DNA of 64,000 nucleotides from Tyto alba. Taxonomy: Eukaryota; Chordata; Aves; Strigiformes; Tytonidae. A model generated the notes under the pieces. The model worked only from the letters and a program-made list of their open reading frames with translations, made no database searches and was not told the origin of the DNA. The position numbers and the translations under genes were made by a program. Numbering within the stretch: the first letter of the stretch is position 1; the number at the start of each line of letters is the position of its first letter. Of this stretch, positions 1 through 10,700 are shown piece by piece. The stretch lies in the NCBI RefSeq assembly GCF_018691265.1, contig NW_024881283.1, positions 8,055,731 to 8,119,730 on the forward strand. Direction: 5' to 3'.

Positions 1-514
1 CATCCCTAGCCACTCTGTAGATGTACAGGATATCCCTGGTGCTGTGGTGCAGGCATCTAGGCTTACAAATGATCCTGGCAGCGCTCCATGGGGTGGCGGA
101 GAGTTGCACAACCTCGCCCTCATCCTGCAGTGTGCCGCCTCTTTGGTAACACTTTCCTTTCTCCTGTCCTCCCGGCGTCCTGTCTCTGTAGCGAGCAGAC
201 TTGCTGGGAGAGTTGAGTCCTGACAATCCGGACCCTTCTGCACGTACAGAACCAGGATTTTTCCTTCTCCCAGTCCTCCCTGCGATCAGGAGAAGGCTTG
301 GAAGGGTTTTCCCAATCTGAGCCCCGATAATTTGGCCTAAAAGTGTCTGGAAAAATGGCCTGGGCAGGGCTTGGGGGGTTCACATTTCTGCGAGAATGAA
401 TCGTGCAGGAGGGTGGGAAGGGAGGGTGCTCTGCACTGCACAGGGGGGATCAGGTCGGGTGTTTCTTTCTCCAAGTTCCCCAGAATTAATTGTTCTGTTT
501 GCCTCTTCCTCCAG
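1..514 (+). other. TRIT1: TRIT1 last intron (partial)
   Basis: No coding exon is visible here. The stretch ends in a pyrimidine-rich tract and an AG at 513-514 that serves as the acceptor for the last TRIT1 exon, so it is read as the 3' part of that intron. The upstream part of the gene lies outside the window. Confidence 0.6.
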
Positions 515-720
515 CTCACACACGTTCCAAATCCCACCTGCACCATCTGAAGAAGAGAAGGAAGCTGGAGGCCGCCAGCCGTGCTGCAGAGGCTGAGGGG
601 GACAGTGGGGTCACACGGACCTCGGGCAAGGACAGCAGCTTGCCTGTGCCACAGGCCTGCAAACCAGCCGGCGAAGGGGGGCAGCCGTGCTCCCACCTGG
701 ATGGCGAGGAAGCGACTTAG
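515..720 (+). CDS. TRIT1: tRNA isopentenyltransferase 1, last coding exon
   Basis: TRIT1 transfers a dimethylallyl group to A37 of certain cytosolic and mitochondrial tRNAs. Only the C-terminal exon is in the window. The acceptor AG is at 513-514, CT at 515-516 completes a split Ala codon, and 67 further residues run to TAG at 718-720. The segment AHTRSKSHLHHLKKRRKLE matches the known vertebrate TRIT1 C-terminus (AHIKSKSH..LKKRRRL). It carries the two His of the C-terminal C2H2 zinc finger; the Cys pair must lie in the preceding exon. The Ser/Gly-rich tail after the basic patch is poorly conserved, as is usual for this protein. TRIT1 as the left neighbour of HPCAL4/NT5C1A agrees with the human 1p34 order. 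The enzyme's catalytic core is not in the window, so function rests on homology and synteny. Confidence 0.85.
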
Positions 721-1135
721 TCCTGGGTGACCTTGAACCGAATGAGCTGAGTCATTTTTGGGGGGATGAGGCAGGTGTGTAAGTGGTGGCCGGAGGCTGT
801 CGGCTGCATCAGCTCCTCATTGCCCCGTGTTCCCATGCTTCCCCAGCCCTGCCTGGAAAGGGCTGGGCCCCGGGGGCAAGGCTGCGAGGAGCATCCTCCC
901 ATGCCAAGGGTTAATTCCTGCCCGAGATGCAGCATTATCCTTGGAATGGTTGAGCCGATCCTGCTGGCATGCGAACGTGTCGTTCTCAGAGACAGAAATA
1001 CCCTGCACTCCTCCAGCTTGGCCAGGAGTGCAACTCTGGAGCTGAGTGAGCTCTTACTGCCTTTATTGTGGAGAGGATTTTTTTTTTTTCTTTTTAAAAT
1101 TTTATATGAAAATAAAGTCGCAAGATTATTGCGGG
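721..1135 (+). other. TRIT1: TRIT1 3'UTR with poly(A) signal
   Basis: Non-coding sequence follows the TRIT1 stop. AATAAA at 1111-1116 follows a T-rich stretch and is the first canonical poly(A) signal downstream, giving a 3'UTR of about 400 bases. The cleavage position is inferred. Confidence 0.65.
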
Positions 1136-4100
1136 TTCACCTCTCTATTAACAAGCACGGTTTTCTTGCTCTGTTTCCACGCTCTGGGCACAGAGCAGGA
1201 TGTCTGGGCCTGGTTCCTTCTTCCAGTCATCTTTTCTGCAGCTTCTGAGGGAGCCGAGCAGATGTTCTCAGCTTGGTGGAGGCAGGCCGATCCCTACACA
1301 CATAGCAGGTGCAGAAGGAGCTGGCACCTGTTAAACAGGAACTTGGAAATGATCTCATCAAGTTTGCAACAGATGAGTCTGTCCTAGTTAAAGCTGAATT
1401 CCTGGGGGTTTACACTGTGGTTTGGCAGTGGGAACCTGCCCTGCATTGAATCTGTGTTGCTGAGCAGCAAATTCCTTGTGCCTCATCCGCGAGGCAGTCG
1501 GTCTCCACAGCGTCGTTCCTGGAGGACGCGAGCGCCGTCTGTGCCACCGCGCTTCCCGGCGTGCCGCTCCGGGTGAAACCAGGAGGGCCTTCTCCAGGGC
1601 GTTTGGGATTCTCTTGGCAAATGCAACCAAGACGGCTCCTCGTGGGAGGGTTTTGGGTTGGTAGAGCACAAATCTTTCCTTCAGCCACTTTTGATACGCC
1701 GTGTGGCAAGAGCCATCTCCCAGGGCTCAGCCTGCGAGGGGAAGGGCTGCGTGGGTGGATCTGCCGTCGCAGGCTCTGGAGGTGCCTGCTCTGGTGGGGA
1801 TTAGATCAAACCTTCGGTTTGTGTTCCTCAGCCTTGAAATATTTCTGCAGAGCTCTTTGGGGCGAATGCCTTGGGTCGTTTGATAGGGGTGTGGGGTGGC
1901 TTGGGAGCTCGGACTGAAGGAGATATGCAGGGAAGAGCTGGGAATGTGTGTTGGCTTTTCTCTGCCAGCACTGAGCAGAGCTGGGCATCAGCTTTGAAGT
2001 GCTGGGTCTGTGCAGCGCCAGCTGAACCCTCTTCTCCAGCCCGGACTCGTTTGCCATCCACGCTGACTCATGTGGATGTGGGTATGGGCTCAGTCCAGCA
2101 CTGGAGCATCCGGCTGAGGGGTCGTGGCGTGGAACTATGTTCTCCTAGCCAGGATGGACGAGATACAGGTGAGGTGTAAGGCCCCATTCGCTGCTGATGT
2201 GCTGAGCATGGTCTTCTGATAGCATGGACACGTTGAGTCATCTCCCCAGACCAGGCTGGGATCATCAGGGCAGCTCCGTGAATGAGGGGTGGGATTATCT
2301 GCTCTGTCTCCCGAGTGCAGTCAGATGACCATACTGTTAGAAACAGATTTAATATCCTTAATCGGTTTAATATGAACTCTGTTATCCCCACAGATAAATG
2401 TTATTCCTCTACCACAATAGCTGCTGGACTGCCTCTTCTCTTCGTGAGCCTGCTCCTCACAGGCTGTGCTGCAGCCACGGGCGGGCAGGGTCTCCCAGGC
2501 CATCCCCCTGCTCCGTGCCGCTCGCTGCAGCACCTTGTCTTGAGCGTAGCAGCTCCCAGATGTCCCAGGAGAACGGGGCTCTGCCTTACTCCCTTGTTCA
2601 TGCTGTGACTGGGCTGGGAAACGGAAGGTGGAAGCACACCCTGATCCTGCCAGCAGCGAGAAGCAGGTGAGTTTGCTTTCTCAGAGAGGCAGGGGCTGTT
2701 GATGAGGACGCAGGTTTTTATTTATGCAGAGCTAGGGCTCGCATCTCAGCGGCGATTCGCTCTTCGAGGACGAAGCTGGTGTCTGTTGTACTTGTGTTGT
2801 TCAAAGGACTCAAGGCAGGGACTGGGATCCAGCTCCTGGCAAGGGTCGCACCAGTTCCTGGCACTGGCACGTTGTTCAGCTCCTGCTTCTCTTGTTCCAG
2901 GCCCTGCCCGCCTCCCCGGTCTCCTGCAGAAGGGACAAACAATGCAAAATGGGGCTCCAGTCTTGGCCAGGACTCACTGAGAAAGTTGTTGTGGGCTCAG
3001 GTTTCAGGCTGCTGTCAGTGCTGAGAGGTTTGGGGATGGGGAATGGCACTTCCCTCCATCTGCCCTCTGCTAATCCCCAGACAAACGCAGCTCTTCCATC
3101 TGTGCAGCCGGAGCTGCGGAGCCCATCACACCAGCCACTTAATCTAAATGGCTTTGGCCAAAGATAAGGTCATTAATTACACTGGGATTAGAAAACAGTA
3201 CAGGCCTGGCATGGCTTGGCTCGCCATCGGTTGGAGTCCTCAACACCCTGGCCCAGCTGAGCATCGCAGCCGGAGAGCTCGAGCTGGAAGAGACCCGTGC
3301 CCTCGCTCACGGGGCATCGTCCCCAAGGCGCTGCCCGTCCTCGGAGGGGTCCCCTCGCTCGGGCACCGGCGTTCCGGCATGGCGCTGGGGTGGGCTCCTG
3401 TCCCCCGGCCCCTGGCAGGGCTGGATGCCAGGCAGAGTTGGTGACGCAGGTCCCGGGAGAGGAGCGCTGGGGTCACGGCAACCCCGGCTGCATCCCCGTC
3501 GCTCGCTGCCTCCAGCCTTGCCCTGCCTTGGCACCACGTCACGCCTGGCCCCGGCTCGCTGCCCGCTCAGGAAGGTGGGACTGGCCGAGCTCCGCTGCCC
3601 TCGCTTGTGGCCGCCATCCCTGGAGCTCAAAGCAGCCAAAGCCGCTTTGCTGATCTCACATCCAACGTCTGTCCGTGGTGGTCGAGGACTTGTGCTCGCG
3701 TCCGTTTCCTCCACCTTTCGGTTCCCTTTTCTTACCGCGTTTTGGCTGCAAAAGGTTCACGGTCGGCTCATCCTGCAGGAAATTTCTCATCCCTGCGGCG
3801 CTGCCCTTCGCTGGGGTGGGACGTGCCGCCTGCTCTGCCCCGCGGGGCGCTGCGTGGGGGGCAGCCGGGGCTGAAGCCACGGATGTGACATGGGTTTGGC
3901 CCCAGCCGTCCCCTCGTAAGGGTGAGGCAGCACTGCAGGGGCCGGGGGGGGGACGTCACGGGCGGCCGGGCTGCGGCTCTGCGCCAGGAGCCGGCCGGCA
4001 CCGGGGCACAGCTGCCACCTCCCCCGGCACCGGTGACCAGCTGGTGTCTGTGCTCCTGTTTGCTGGTGGGTCTAAAGGATCCGGCCATCCCTTAACCCCC

Positions 4101-4439
4101 CCCCCCCTTGGAGATCCTGAGTGGTGACACTGTCCCGGCTCTTCCCATCCCAGTTCCCACGCCGTGGGGATGATCGCGTCCCAGTTCCTCGGACAAGCTG
4201 GGGACCGCCTGGGGGATGGTGTCGCCTGGGGACGGCAGCTCCTGCAGACACGGGGCAGCTGCAGCCACCGAACTGAGCCGTGTCCTGGCCTCCTCATCAG
4301 CTCCCAGCTGGGGTAGTTGTGCCACGGAGCACGAGGGGGATTTAATGAAGCCCCGGGTGATGGGCTCGGTGGGAGGGAGCCCTCGGGGCCTGCTCGGGGT
4401 CAGCAGGGCTGGCTGCCCTCGCTGCCATCACAGGGCTGG

Positions 4440-4490
4440 TGGGCGAAGGTAACTAATGGGGAAACTGAGGCACGGCTGATGCACGGAGTT
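4440..4490 (-). repeat. MIR-like core fragment
   Basis: GGGGAAACTGAGGCACGG at 4458-4475; flanks are too short to place more of the element. Confidence 0.35.
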
Positions 4491-4999
4491 GCTCTGAGAG
4501 CAGCCGGAGCTGGAGCAGGGCAGGGTGTTTCGCATCCCGTGGTGCCTCGGCGGCGTTTTGGGCAGGCTGCGTGGAAGCCGTGTCGCAAGAGCCTAAAAAT
4601 AAAAGGAGCTGTTGGCCGAGGTTGTGCAACGGCGTGTGTGCCCTGTGCCGCGCGGGAGTTGGGCGGCTTTGGCGGCAAAGCCCGGGTGTGCGCGGCCGGA
4701 TCCTGGCGCCGGGCCCAGGAAATGCCGGTATCCGAAGGGCTGGGGGCTGCCAGGTTTCCCCAAATCTTTGTCCCTTTGTGCTGCTCACGATTCCCCCGGG
4801 GCTGCCGCGGGTGGGGGGTGCTGGTGGGTGCCTGTGCGGATTTGGGGACATGGGGGCCGAGCCGGGCTGTGGTGGGTGGGACGGGTGTCCCCATGGTGGC
4901 ACCCTGAGCAATTCCCGGGGGGGGGGGTCCAGAGCTCAGGGGGCTGTGGGGACTCTGCCCACGCACCCTCCAGCACAGGCTGGCGACAACGGTCATCAC

Positions 5000-5060
5000 C
5001 CATTGCGCAGGCGGGGAAACTGAGGCACGGGCACGCCACCAGCGAGCCACCCTGCACAAG
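5000..5060 (-). repeat. MIR-like core fragment
   Basis: CATTGCGCAGGCGGGGAAAC then TGAGGCACGG (core at 5013-5030). It matches the reverse MIR order cattttacagatgaggaaactgaggcac. Confidence 0.4.
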
Positions 5061-5248
5061 GGCTCTGTCACATGTGGGGTGCCCGTTGCCCCCCCCCCAG
5101 CAGCAAGGCGGGGGGGCTGGCAGTGCAGGCGGGAAAGGCCGCGGGAAGGAGAGCTTTGTCCTGTTGGCGGGACACCAAACCCCAGGGGGGGACTTGGCCC
5201 CATGCCCCATGAATGTGGCCGCGGCGGGACGAGTCCAGGGGAGTCCCT

Positions 5249-5270
5249 GGGGGGGGGGGGGGGGGGGGGG
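5249..5270 (+). repeat. Poly-G run (22 bases)
   Basis: An uninterrupted run of 22 G residues, flanked by further G-rich sequence. It could form a G-quadruplex and is also a place where sequencing length errors are likely. Confidence 0.9.
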
Positions 5271-5874
5271 CACAGCCCCTGCCAAGGGTTGGCACGGGGC
5301 CCTGCGCTTCGGGGTGTCCCCCAGCTCGGGGGGCTGTGGGTGGGGGGCTGAGGCCAAGGGGGTCCCCCCACAATGGAGCTGGCACCGGGAGGGGGGGCCA
5401 CCGGGGCTGCTTTGTCACGGTGTCACAGGGCCATCTGCCGGCAAAGGCACGGGACCCGTGGCAGCCAGCCACGGCCTCCAGCAGCCTCCCAGTCCTCCCA
5501 GTCTGCAGGTGCTGGGGCACCGGGGGAGGAGGGTGCCCTGGATGAGCTGGCTTAGGGGCAGCTTGGGGGGGTGAGGGGCGGGGGGGTCACCCTGGGGGCC
5601 AGCCCTAGGCTGTTGTCCCTCCAAGAGCTCCCGGTCACTGGCAGTGTCACAGTGGGGTTGAGACGTGGCTGGGAGATGGGATTTGTCCCAGCAGGGACAG
5701 GTCCCCAGGGTGTTACGGAGCGGGGACAGGGTCCCTGAGGGGGGGGGGGTTCAGTCCCAGGGGTGTCACGGATGAGGTTTGTGAGGGTCGAGCACGGTGA
5801 TCCGGGTGCCTCCGGCCAGTGCAGTGTGGGATGGGACACAGCAGAGACAGCCCCGCTCCGGCCAAGAACAGATT

Positions 5875-6435
5875 AAATGTCATTTTATTTCACACCCAAA
5901 AAAAAATGTAGAAAAGAAGAGGTGAGTGGAGATATAATTACTCATATTAAAAATCTACCAGGTGAGACTGATCCATTTCCACCAGAGTCAGTGCAGATCT
6001 GTAGGGATGTTTATTCCTCCTCCTCCGCAGCCGAATGCTCGGGGACGAGGATGGGGATGGGGGTGACACGTGTCCCTTTCCCCCCTCCCCAAGGAGCCCC
6101 CGTGCTGCGGGTGCTTGCTGCCACCAGCCCCATTGGTGCAGCCCTGATTGGGTCCATCCTGCCTGGCCCCAGCACCCCCAGCGCGGTGTCCCCATGGTGC
6201 CACCCGCACCTTGTGTGCAGAAGTGGGTGTTAATTTGGGGGGGGGGGTGGGAAGGGGGGGGCAGGAGCGCATACTGGGGCAGCCTCAGGCCATTTGGATT
6301 TTTGTGTGTGTGTGTGTTTCTGTGTATTTGTTATTGTCCCTTCTCCCTCTGTACAAAATGAGCGGTATGGTCATGGGCGTAGGTGACACGGTGACGTGCG
6401 CGGGGTCGGGGCCAGCTCCGGCGGCCGCCCCGCGC
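5875..6435 (-). other. 3'UTR of CYRI-like gene with poly(A) signal
   Basis: On the minus strand, sequence after the TGA at 6438-6436 runs about 550 bases to AATAAA (read as TTTATT at 5884-5889 on the plus strand). A second AATAAA-type hexamer is near 6005. A short CA/GT repeat lies at about 6302-6320. Confidence 0.6.
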
Positions 6436-9057
6436 TCACTGCAGCAGGGCCCGGATCTGTTTGGACGTGGTGTCATCGTTGAGGTGTCGAGTGGTGTACC
6501 TGGACAGAGAGGGGGACAGTCACCCCGCAGCACCCCGACCCCCTCCGCCACCATCCCATAGCACCCTCAGGGGGATGCCACATCCCCCCGCCGCGTCCCC
6601 CAGCCTCACCTCAGAGCGTTCAGGAGCCCCTCGGTGCTGGTTGAGGGTTGGTCTTTCAAGACTTTGATGCAGCCTTTCATCTGGTGGGGGGGGAGCGAGA
6701 GAGGCTGTGAGAGCCCGGGCGTGCTGCAAGGGGCTGCCCCCCTTCCTCCCCATCCTCCTCCTCGCTGCGTGCAGGGGGATGAGTTCCCCTCTGGACCAGC
6801 TCAGACAGAGACATCCCCACAGGGGACATCTGGGGAGAGGGACCCCTGGGTATCACAGCTACACTAGCAGGAGGGGGAGGGCTGTGACTGCCCCCCCATC
6901 CCCACCTCGCCCCACGGCCACTCACGTCGATTTTGGAGGTCTTTGCGAAGGCCCCCACGGGGTGGACGTGGTCGTAGAGGATGATGACGCCAACCATCAC
7001 CCTCATGCAGAAGAGGAGGGTCTCGGTGTTGGTGAAGCGGCTCCGGTACTCCCTGTGCCAAGAGAGGGGCTGGCTGAGCCCGGCGGTGTGTGTGGGGGGG
7101 TGGCACAGGGACCCTAGCAGCCAAATGTCCCCCCCCCCCCCTCCGTGTGGGGTACTCACGGGGTCTCCAGCATCACCCTGCAGACGCAGGCCATGGTGCT
7201 CAGGCAGTCGGTCGTGTCCTCGATGGGGAGGGTTTTGTTCTGAAACCCAAGAAGTCCTGGCTGCCATTTCCCCTCCTGACCCCCACACGGTGCTGGGGCT
7301 GGAGGCGGGGGGGGGGTTCCCCTGCCCTGAGGGTCCCCCCCAGCCTCACTCACCTCTGAAACGAACTTGGTGGTGGCATTGCTGAGTGTTTTGAGCATGG
7401 GGGTGGCCTCGGCGTAAAAGAGGGACATCCTGTTGGCCATCTCGTTGTTCACCTCGCTCTCCGCGTCCAGCTGCGTGTGTGGGGGGATGATGGGGGTCAC
7501 TGGTGTGGCTGATACCCTGGAGCTGTCCCCAGTCCTGTGACCCCCCTGGATGGGGGGGGGGGGGACACAGCACCATCCTCTCACCTGCAGGTTATTAATG
7601 CGATTTCGGCTGATGGTCCTTCTGTAGTAGCTGAAGTCATTCTGGATGGCAGGGTTGGTCATCTGCGGAGGGGAGTCTTGTGTTAGGGGCCTGGGGCGAG
7701 CCTTGGGGGTCCCCAAGGACCGTGCTGGCTCACAGCTTTTGCACAATCCCGGTGTGGAGACCCTGGGGGCCCCCCCAGAGCCGTCATGCCACGGAGGCAA
7801 CATGGGGAGGTACCTTGAGCTCGTCGAAGCTGAGGGTGAAGTGGAGGATCTCAGCGAACTGCTTGGCCAAGGCTTGCTCCCTCTCGAGGTGCTGGGTCGG
7901 GGCGTAGGGGGGGCTGGTGAGGGCCTCCAGCAGGCTCCGCAGGGCGTTTTCTGGGGATGAAGCACCGCTGGTCCCTGTCCTGCTCCCATCCGCCTCCCTG
8001 GCCCCGGCTGGGGAAACTGAGGCACGGGGCAGCGCAGCATCTGCACCTGAGCACCCCCCAGAGCTCCCCCCCAACCTGCCCCGTTCCCACGTCCGGAGAG
8101 GGATGCAGGATGCAACGGAGGGGAGGGATGCGGGGAAGGGGGACGGGGGCCTCGGGGCGCTCACCCAGCCGCAGGGAGAACTCGTAGAAGCGTTTCAGCT
8201 TGGCGACGAGGGGGCAAACGGCGCTCCAGGCCCTCTCCTGCAGCCGCAGGTCCCCGGGGTTTTGGATGGCCTGGGTGGGGGAGAGCACCAGTGGTTGCCC
8301 TGAGCCGTGGCGGGTGGGTGGGCAGCGGGGCCGCCGGGGCTGCACCCACCTCTCGGATCTCCTGCCCAGCGCCCGTGTATGACTGCAGCTCGGCCAGGAC
8401 GGCCTGTGCCTCCTCCAGCACGGCGTTCACCTGGTTCCACACCGCCGTCTCGGCCTCCGTCGGCTGCGCATCTGCAGGGCAGCGCCCCGGGGAGAGAAAC
8501 CCGGAGGGCTCTGAGCGGGGCCCTGGGCGGCGAGAGCCGGAGTGGGGTGCCAGCACCCCGTCCCACGGCTCTCCCGCCAGCCCGCGGCCCTTCCTGGTGG
8601 GTTTCTCCCCCTGGTCCATCTCCTTGCCCGAGCTGGAGCCAAGCCGCGGAGAGGGGGGGCAGGTGGGGGGGTGAGTCCTGGCTGCCCTGCGACCGCGGTC
8701 CTGCTCGTGGGGGTCCCCCCAGCAGCCCCCAGCCCCGGGCTGGCCCCAACAGGCTGCAAATTGCCCCGAGGAAGAGGTGCGGAGTGATAGCCCGCGGCCA
8801 TGGGTCTGCCCTGGCAGCCACGGCCCCCCCTCCCCGGGGAGACCCCCCGGACAGCAAAGGTGGGGGGAGGACGTCTGGGATGGGCGCGATGCGATGGGCG
8901 ACGGGTACGAGAACTCAAAATGACGTGGATGTGGAACTCAGAATAAGTACGAAACAAAAAAGGAAAATAAAAATCCCATCTCACTTTCAAAGTCAAGGAA
9001 AAAATTAGGGCCTTGGTCAAGTTCGTTATAAGTCAACACTTTAAGAAGGTTCCCCAT
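6436..9057 (-). CDS. Third FAM49/CYRI-family Rac1-binding protein (isoform a)
   Basis: CYRI proteins bind active Rac1 at the membrane and antagonise the WAVE/SCAR complex, limiting lamellipodia. Ten coding exons of isoform a, in transcript order: 9057-8985, 8471-8350, 8270-8165, 7950-7814, 7662-7585, 7470-7354, 7239-7160, 7052-6926, 6680-6610, 6499-6436. All introns are GT-AG and all phases join, giving 324 residues, equal to CYRIB. Visible marks are MGN at the start (Gly2 is the myristoylation site in the family), [32 protein letters not shown] with Arg160/Arg161 at the Rac1-binding positions known for [24 protein letters not shown], and the terminal KQIRALLQ. Exon 3 ([15 protein letters not shown]) and TISRNRINN look like [12 protein letters not shown] and GAFAKTSK look like CYRIB. 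It therefore reads as a separate third paralogue, not either known gene. The reading frame is intact and shows no sign of decay. Confidence 0.93.
8000..8045 (-). repeat. MIR-like core fragment
   Basis: GGGGAAACTGAGGCACGG at 8010-8027 inside the CYRI-like intron between exons 3 and 4. Only the core is recognisable. Confidence 0.35.
8472..8984 (-). other. CYRI-like intron between exon a and exon 2
   Basis: A 513-base GT-AG intron, GC-rich in its 3' half. Open frames across it on both strands have no recognisable homology. Confidence 0.7.
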
Positions 9058-9064
9058 GTGAAAC
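8985..9064 (-). CDS. CYRI-like alternative first coding exon a (proximal)
   Basis: Acceptor TTGCAG ends at 9065 after a strong pyrimidine tract. The exon has seven untranslated bases, then ATG at 9057, and encodes 24 residues beginning [20 protein letters not shown]. The last base, A8985, is followed by a GTGAG donor and completes an Asn codon with exon 2. [11 protein letters not shown] resembles the CYRIB N-terminus ([11 protein letters not shown]). Confidence 0.9.
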
Positions 9065-10327
9065 CTGCAAGAGAAGAAACAAGAGGAAAAAAGCATGATG
9101 GTGAGGTGGCGCTCGGGGAAGAGGTGCTGGGCTGCGGGCAGCGGCCGCCGGCGGCCGGAGCCCCCGTCCTCCCCCCGTGGGTCCCGGGGGGCTCGGGGTG
9201 CTCCCGGCTGACCGGTGGGTGACCCCGCGGCTGCTCCTGGCCCCGGGCTGCAGCCTCTTCCCCCCCGCGATGGTGATGAGCGCTGGCGGATGGGGTGATG
9301 GAGAGGAAGGAGCGAAGGGAGGAGAGAGCCGCCGGGCTCCGGTGTGGAGGGCGAAGCGGTGAGCGAGTCCCCGAAGTCTTGGCTACAGGCGTCCCCCAGC
9401 TCTAGCTGCGGAGCCAGCCCCGAAACAGGGGGTCCTGGGGAGCCCCCAGAGCCCCGTCCCTGCACCTGGGGGGCTGCGGAGGGGGCTGGAGGTGGGCAAA
9501 GGCTGTTCTGCCTCGAAGGAGCCAAGAAGGTCCCTCGCTGTGGGAGCAGGGCGGCTGTGTGACCCCAGCCCCAGCTATTTTGGGATGTGCCGGTGCTGGA
9601 GGTGGTGTGGTGAGCTGTGCGTGGCCTCTCCCCGCCGGGGCCAGGGCGAGTGGTTGCTGCTTGCACTATTTTTACCCCCCTCGCTCTTGCTCTGAGCTGT
9701 GCCCCGAGAAGAAAGCGGGGGAGAGGGAGGAAGCGGGGACCACGGGGCTGCGCTGGGTCTGGCATCCTGCCACGATGGCCACCATCTCCCCTACGTCCCC
9801 GTGTCCAGCCTGGGAGGTCCGAGAGCCGGTGCTCTCCTGTCCCAGTTAGCCCAGGCCAGTTGGAAGCTGGGGCAGGTCCCCCAGGCTGAAATAGGGACCC
9901 CGATCCCCATCCCTCGGGTGCAGGTGACACGGATCCTTCCCTCCTCCTTCCCCGGCACCCCTGGCCTCCAGGCTGTCCCCGCCGTGGCGGTGGCAGGGGA
10001 CATGCCACATGGCCACCCGGTGCCGTCGGCTAACAGCAATGGGCACGTCCCCGAGGTCCTCGTGCGCCAGGTCCCGCTGCCAGGGTGCATCCTGCATCCC
10101 CGCCACTCAGCTGGGGACATCCCCCTGCACTTTCAGGGACGGGGCATCTCTCGGGGTCCCGCTCCCTTGCCCCACTCAGCCCTTCGTGGGGCACGTCTGG
10201 GGCTGCCCCGAGGCGTCTGGGGACACGGGGCTGCTTGGGGACACCGTGCCTGTCCCCATCTTACGGAGAGCAGCCGCGGCGGCGGCCCTGGCCCCCTCCC
10301 CGCGCCCACCCTGCTCACGGGACTTAC
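9065..10327 (-). other. CYRI-like intron between alternative exons b and a
   Basis: Apart from exon a at its downstream edge, I see no other coding exon. The part near 9.1-9.4 kb is CpG-rich and could hold a separate promoter or non-coding exon feeding exon a; no exon boundary there is convincing. Confidence 0.5.
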
Positions 10328-10408
10328 TTTCAAAATCCAGGAAAAAATGAGGACAGTTTTCTAAATCTTTGCCCAATACCTTTATCAGGTTGCCCATGGC
10401 CAGCAGAC
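10328..10408 (-). CDS. CYRI-like alternative first coding exon b (distal)
   Basis: Acceptor CTCAG ends at 10409 after a pyrimidine tract. Eleven untranslated bases precede ATG at 10397. The exon encodes 23 residues beginning MGNLIKVLGKDLENCPHFF and ends ...LDFE plus one base A before a GTAAGT donor. That is the same phase as exon a, so it can splice directly to exon 2 and give a 323-residue protein, the length of CYRIA. LENCPHFFLDFE resembles the CYRIA N-terminus (IENYPHFFLDFE). Because it has its own acceptor, a non-coding exon must lie upstream. Confidence 0.88.
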
Positions 10409-10504
10409 CTGAGCGAGAGAAACAGAACAGAGTGGAACAGCACCGGCACCGCCGGCCGGACACCCCGGCATGCCCGAGCCCCCCACCGCCGCCGCGGCAC
10501 CTAC

Positions 10505-10700
10505 CTGCACCCGTCCCGCCGGGCTCAGCACCCCGCGGCCCCGCTGTCCCCAGCCCGCACCCTCCGGGCCGGGGCACGTGGGTGCGAGCGTCCGCCGAAA
10601 CGTGGCGGCTCTCCCCGGCCCTTCCGCCGCTGCCGTTTGCCGAGGCGGGGAGGGAAGCGGGGCGCGGGTTCGCGAGCGTCACTCTTCCTGTGGGCACCCC
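10505..10700 (-). promoter_or_regulatory. Candidate non-coding first exon and CpG promoter upstream of exon b
   Basis: On the minus strand GTGCAG at about 10510-10505 is followed by GTAGGT, a good donor, only 96 bases upstream of the exon b acceptor. The sequence above it is CpG-rich, fitting a TATA-less promoter with a short 5'UTR exon. The left boundary is placed from the donor; the right boundary is a guess. Confidence 0.4.

Larger units (their letters stand above)
1136..5870. other. Intergenic region between convergent TRIT1 and CYRI-like gene
   Basis: About 4.7 kb that becomes increasingly GC-rich toward the right. I see no exon with homology. Long open frames at 4.4-5.6 kb on both strands arise from high GC and low-complexity sequence. 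The stretch holds two short copies of a CTGAGG-type SINE core (4458 and 5013), a 22-base G run at 5249-5270 and several shorter G or C runs. Confidence 0.6.

Noticed and set aside
4400..5574. Overlapping long open frames (320-333 residues) on both strands
   Set aside because: They are Pro/Gly/Arg-rich, overlap each other on opposite strands, span poly-G runs and a repeat core, and show no family similarity. High GC depletes stop codons here.
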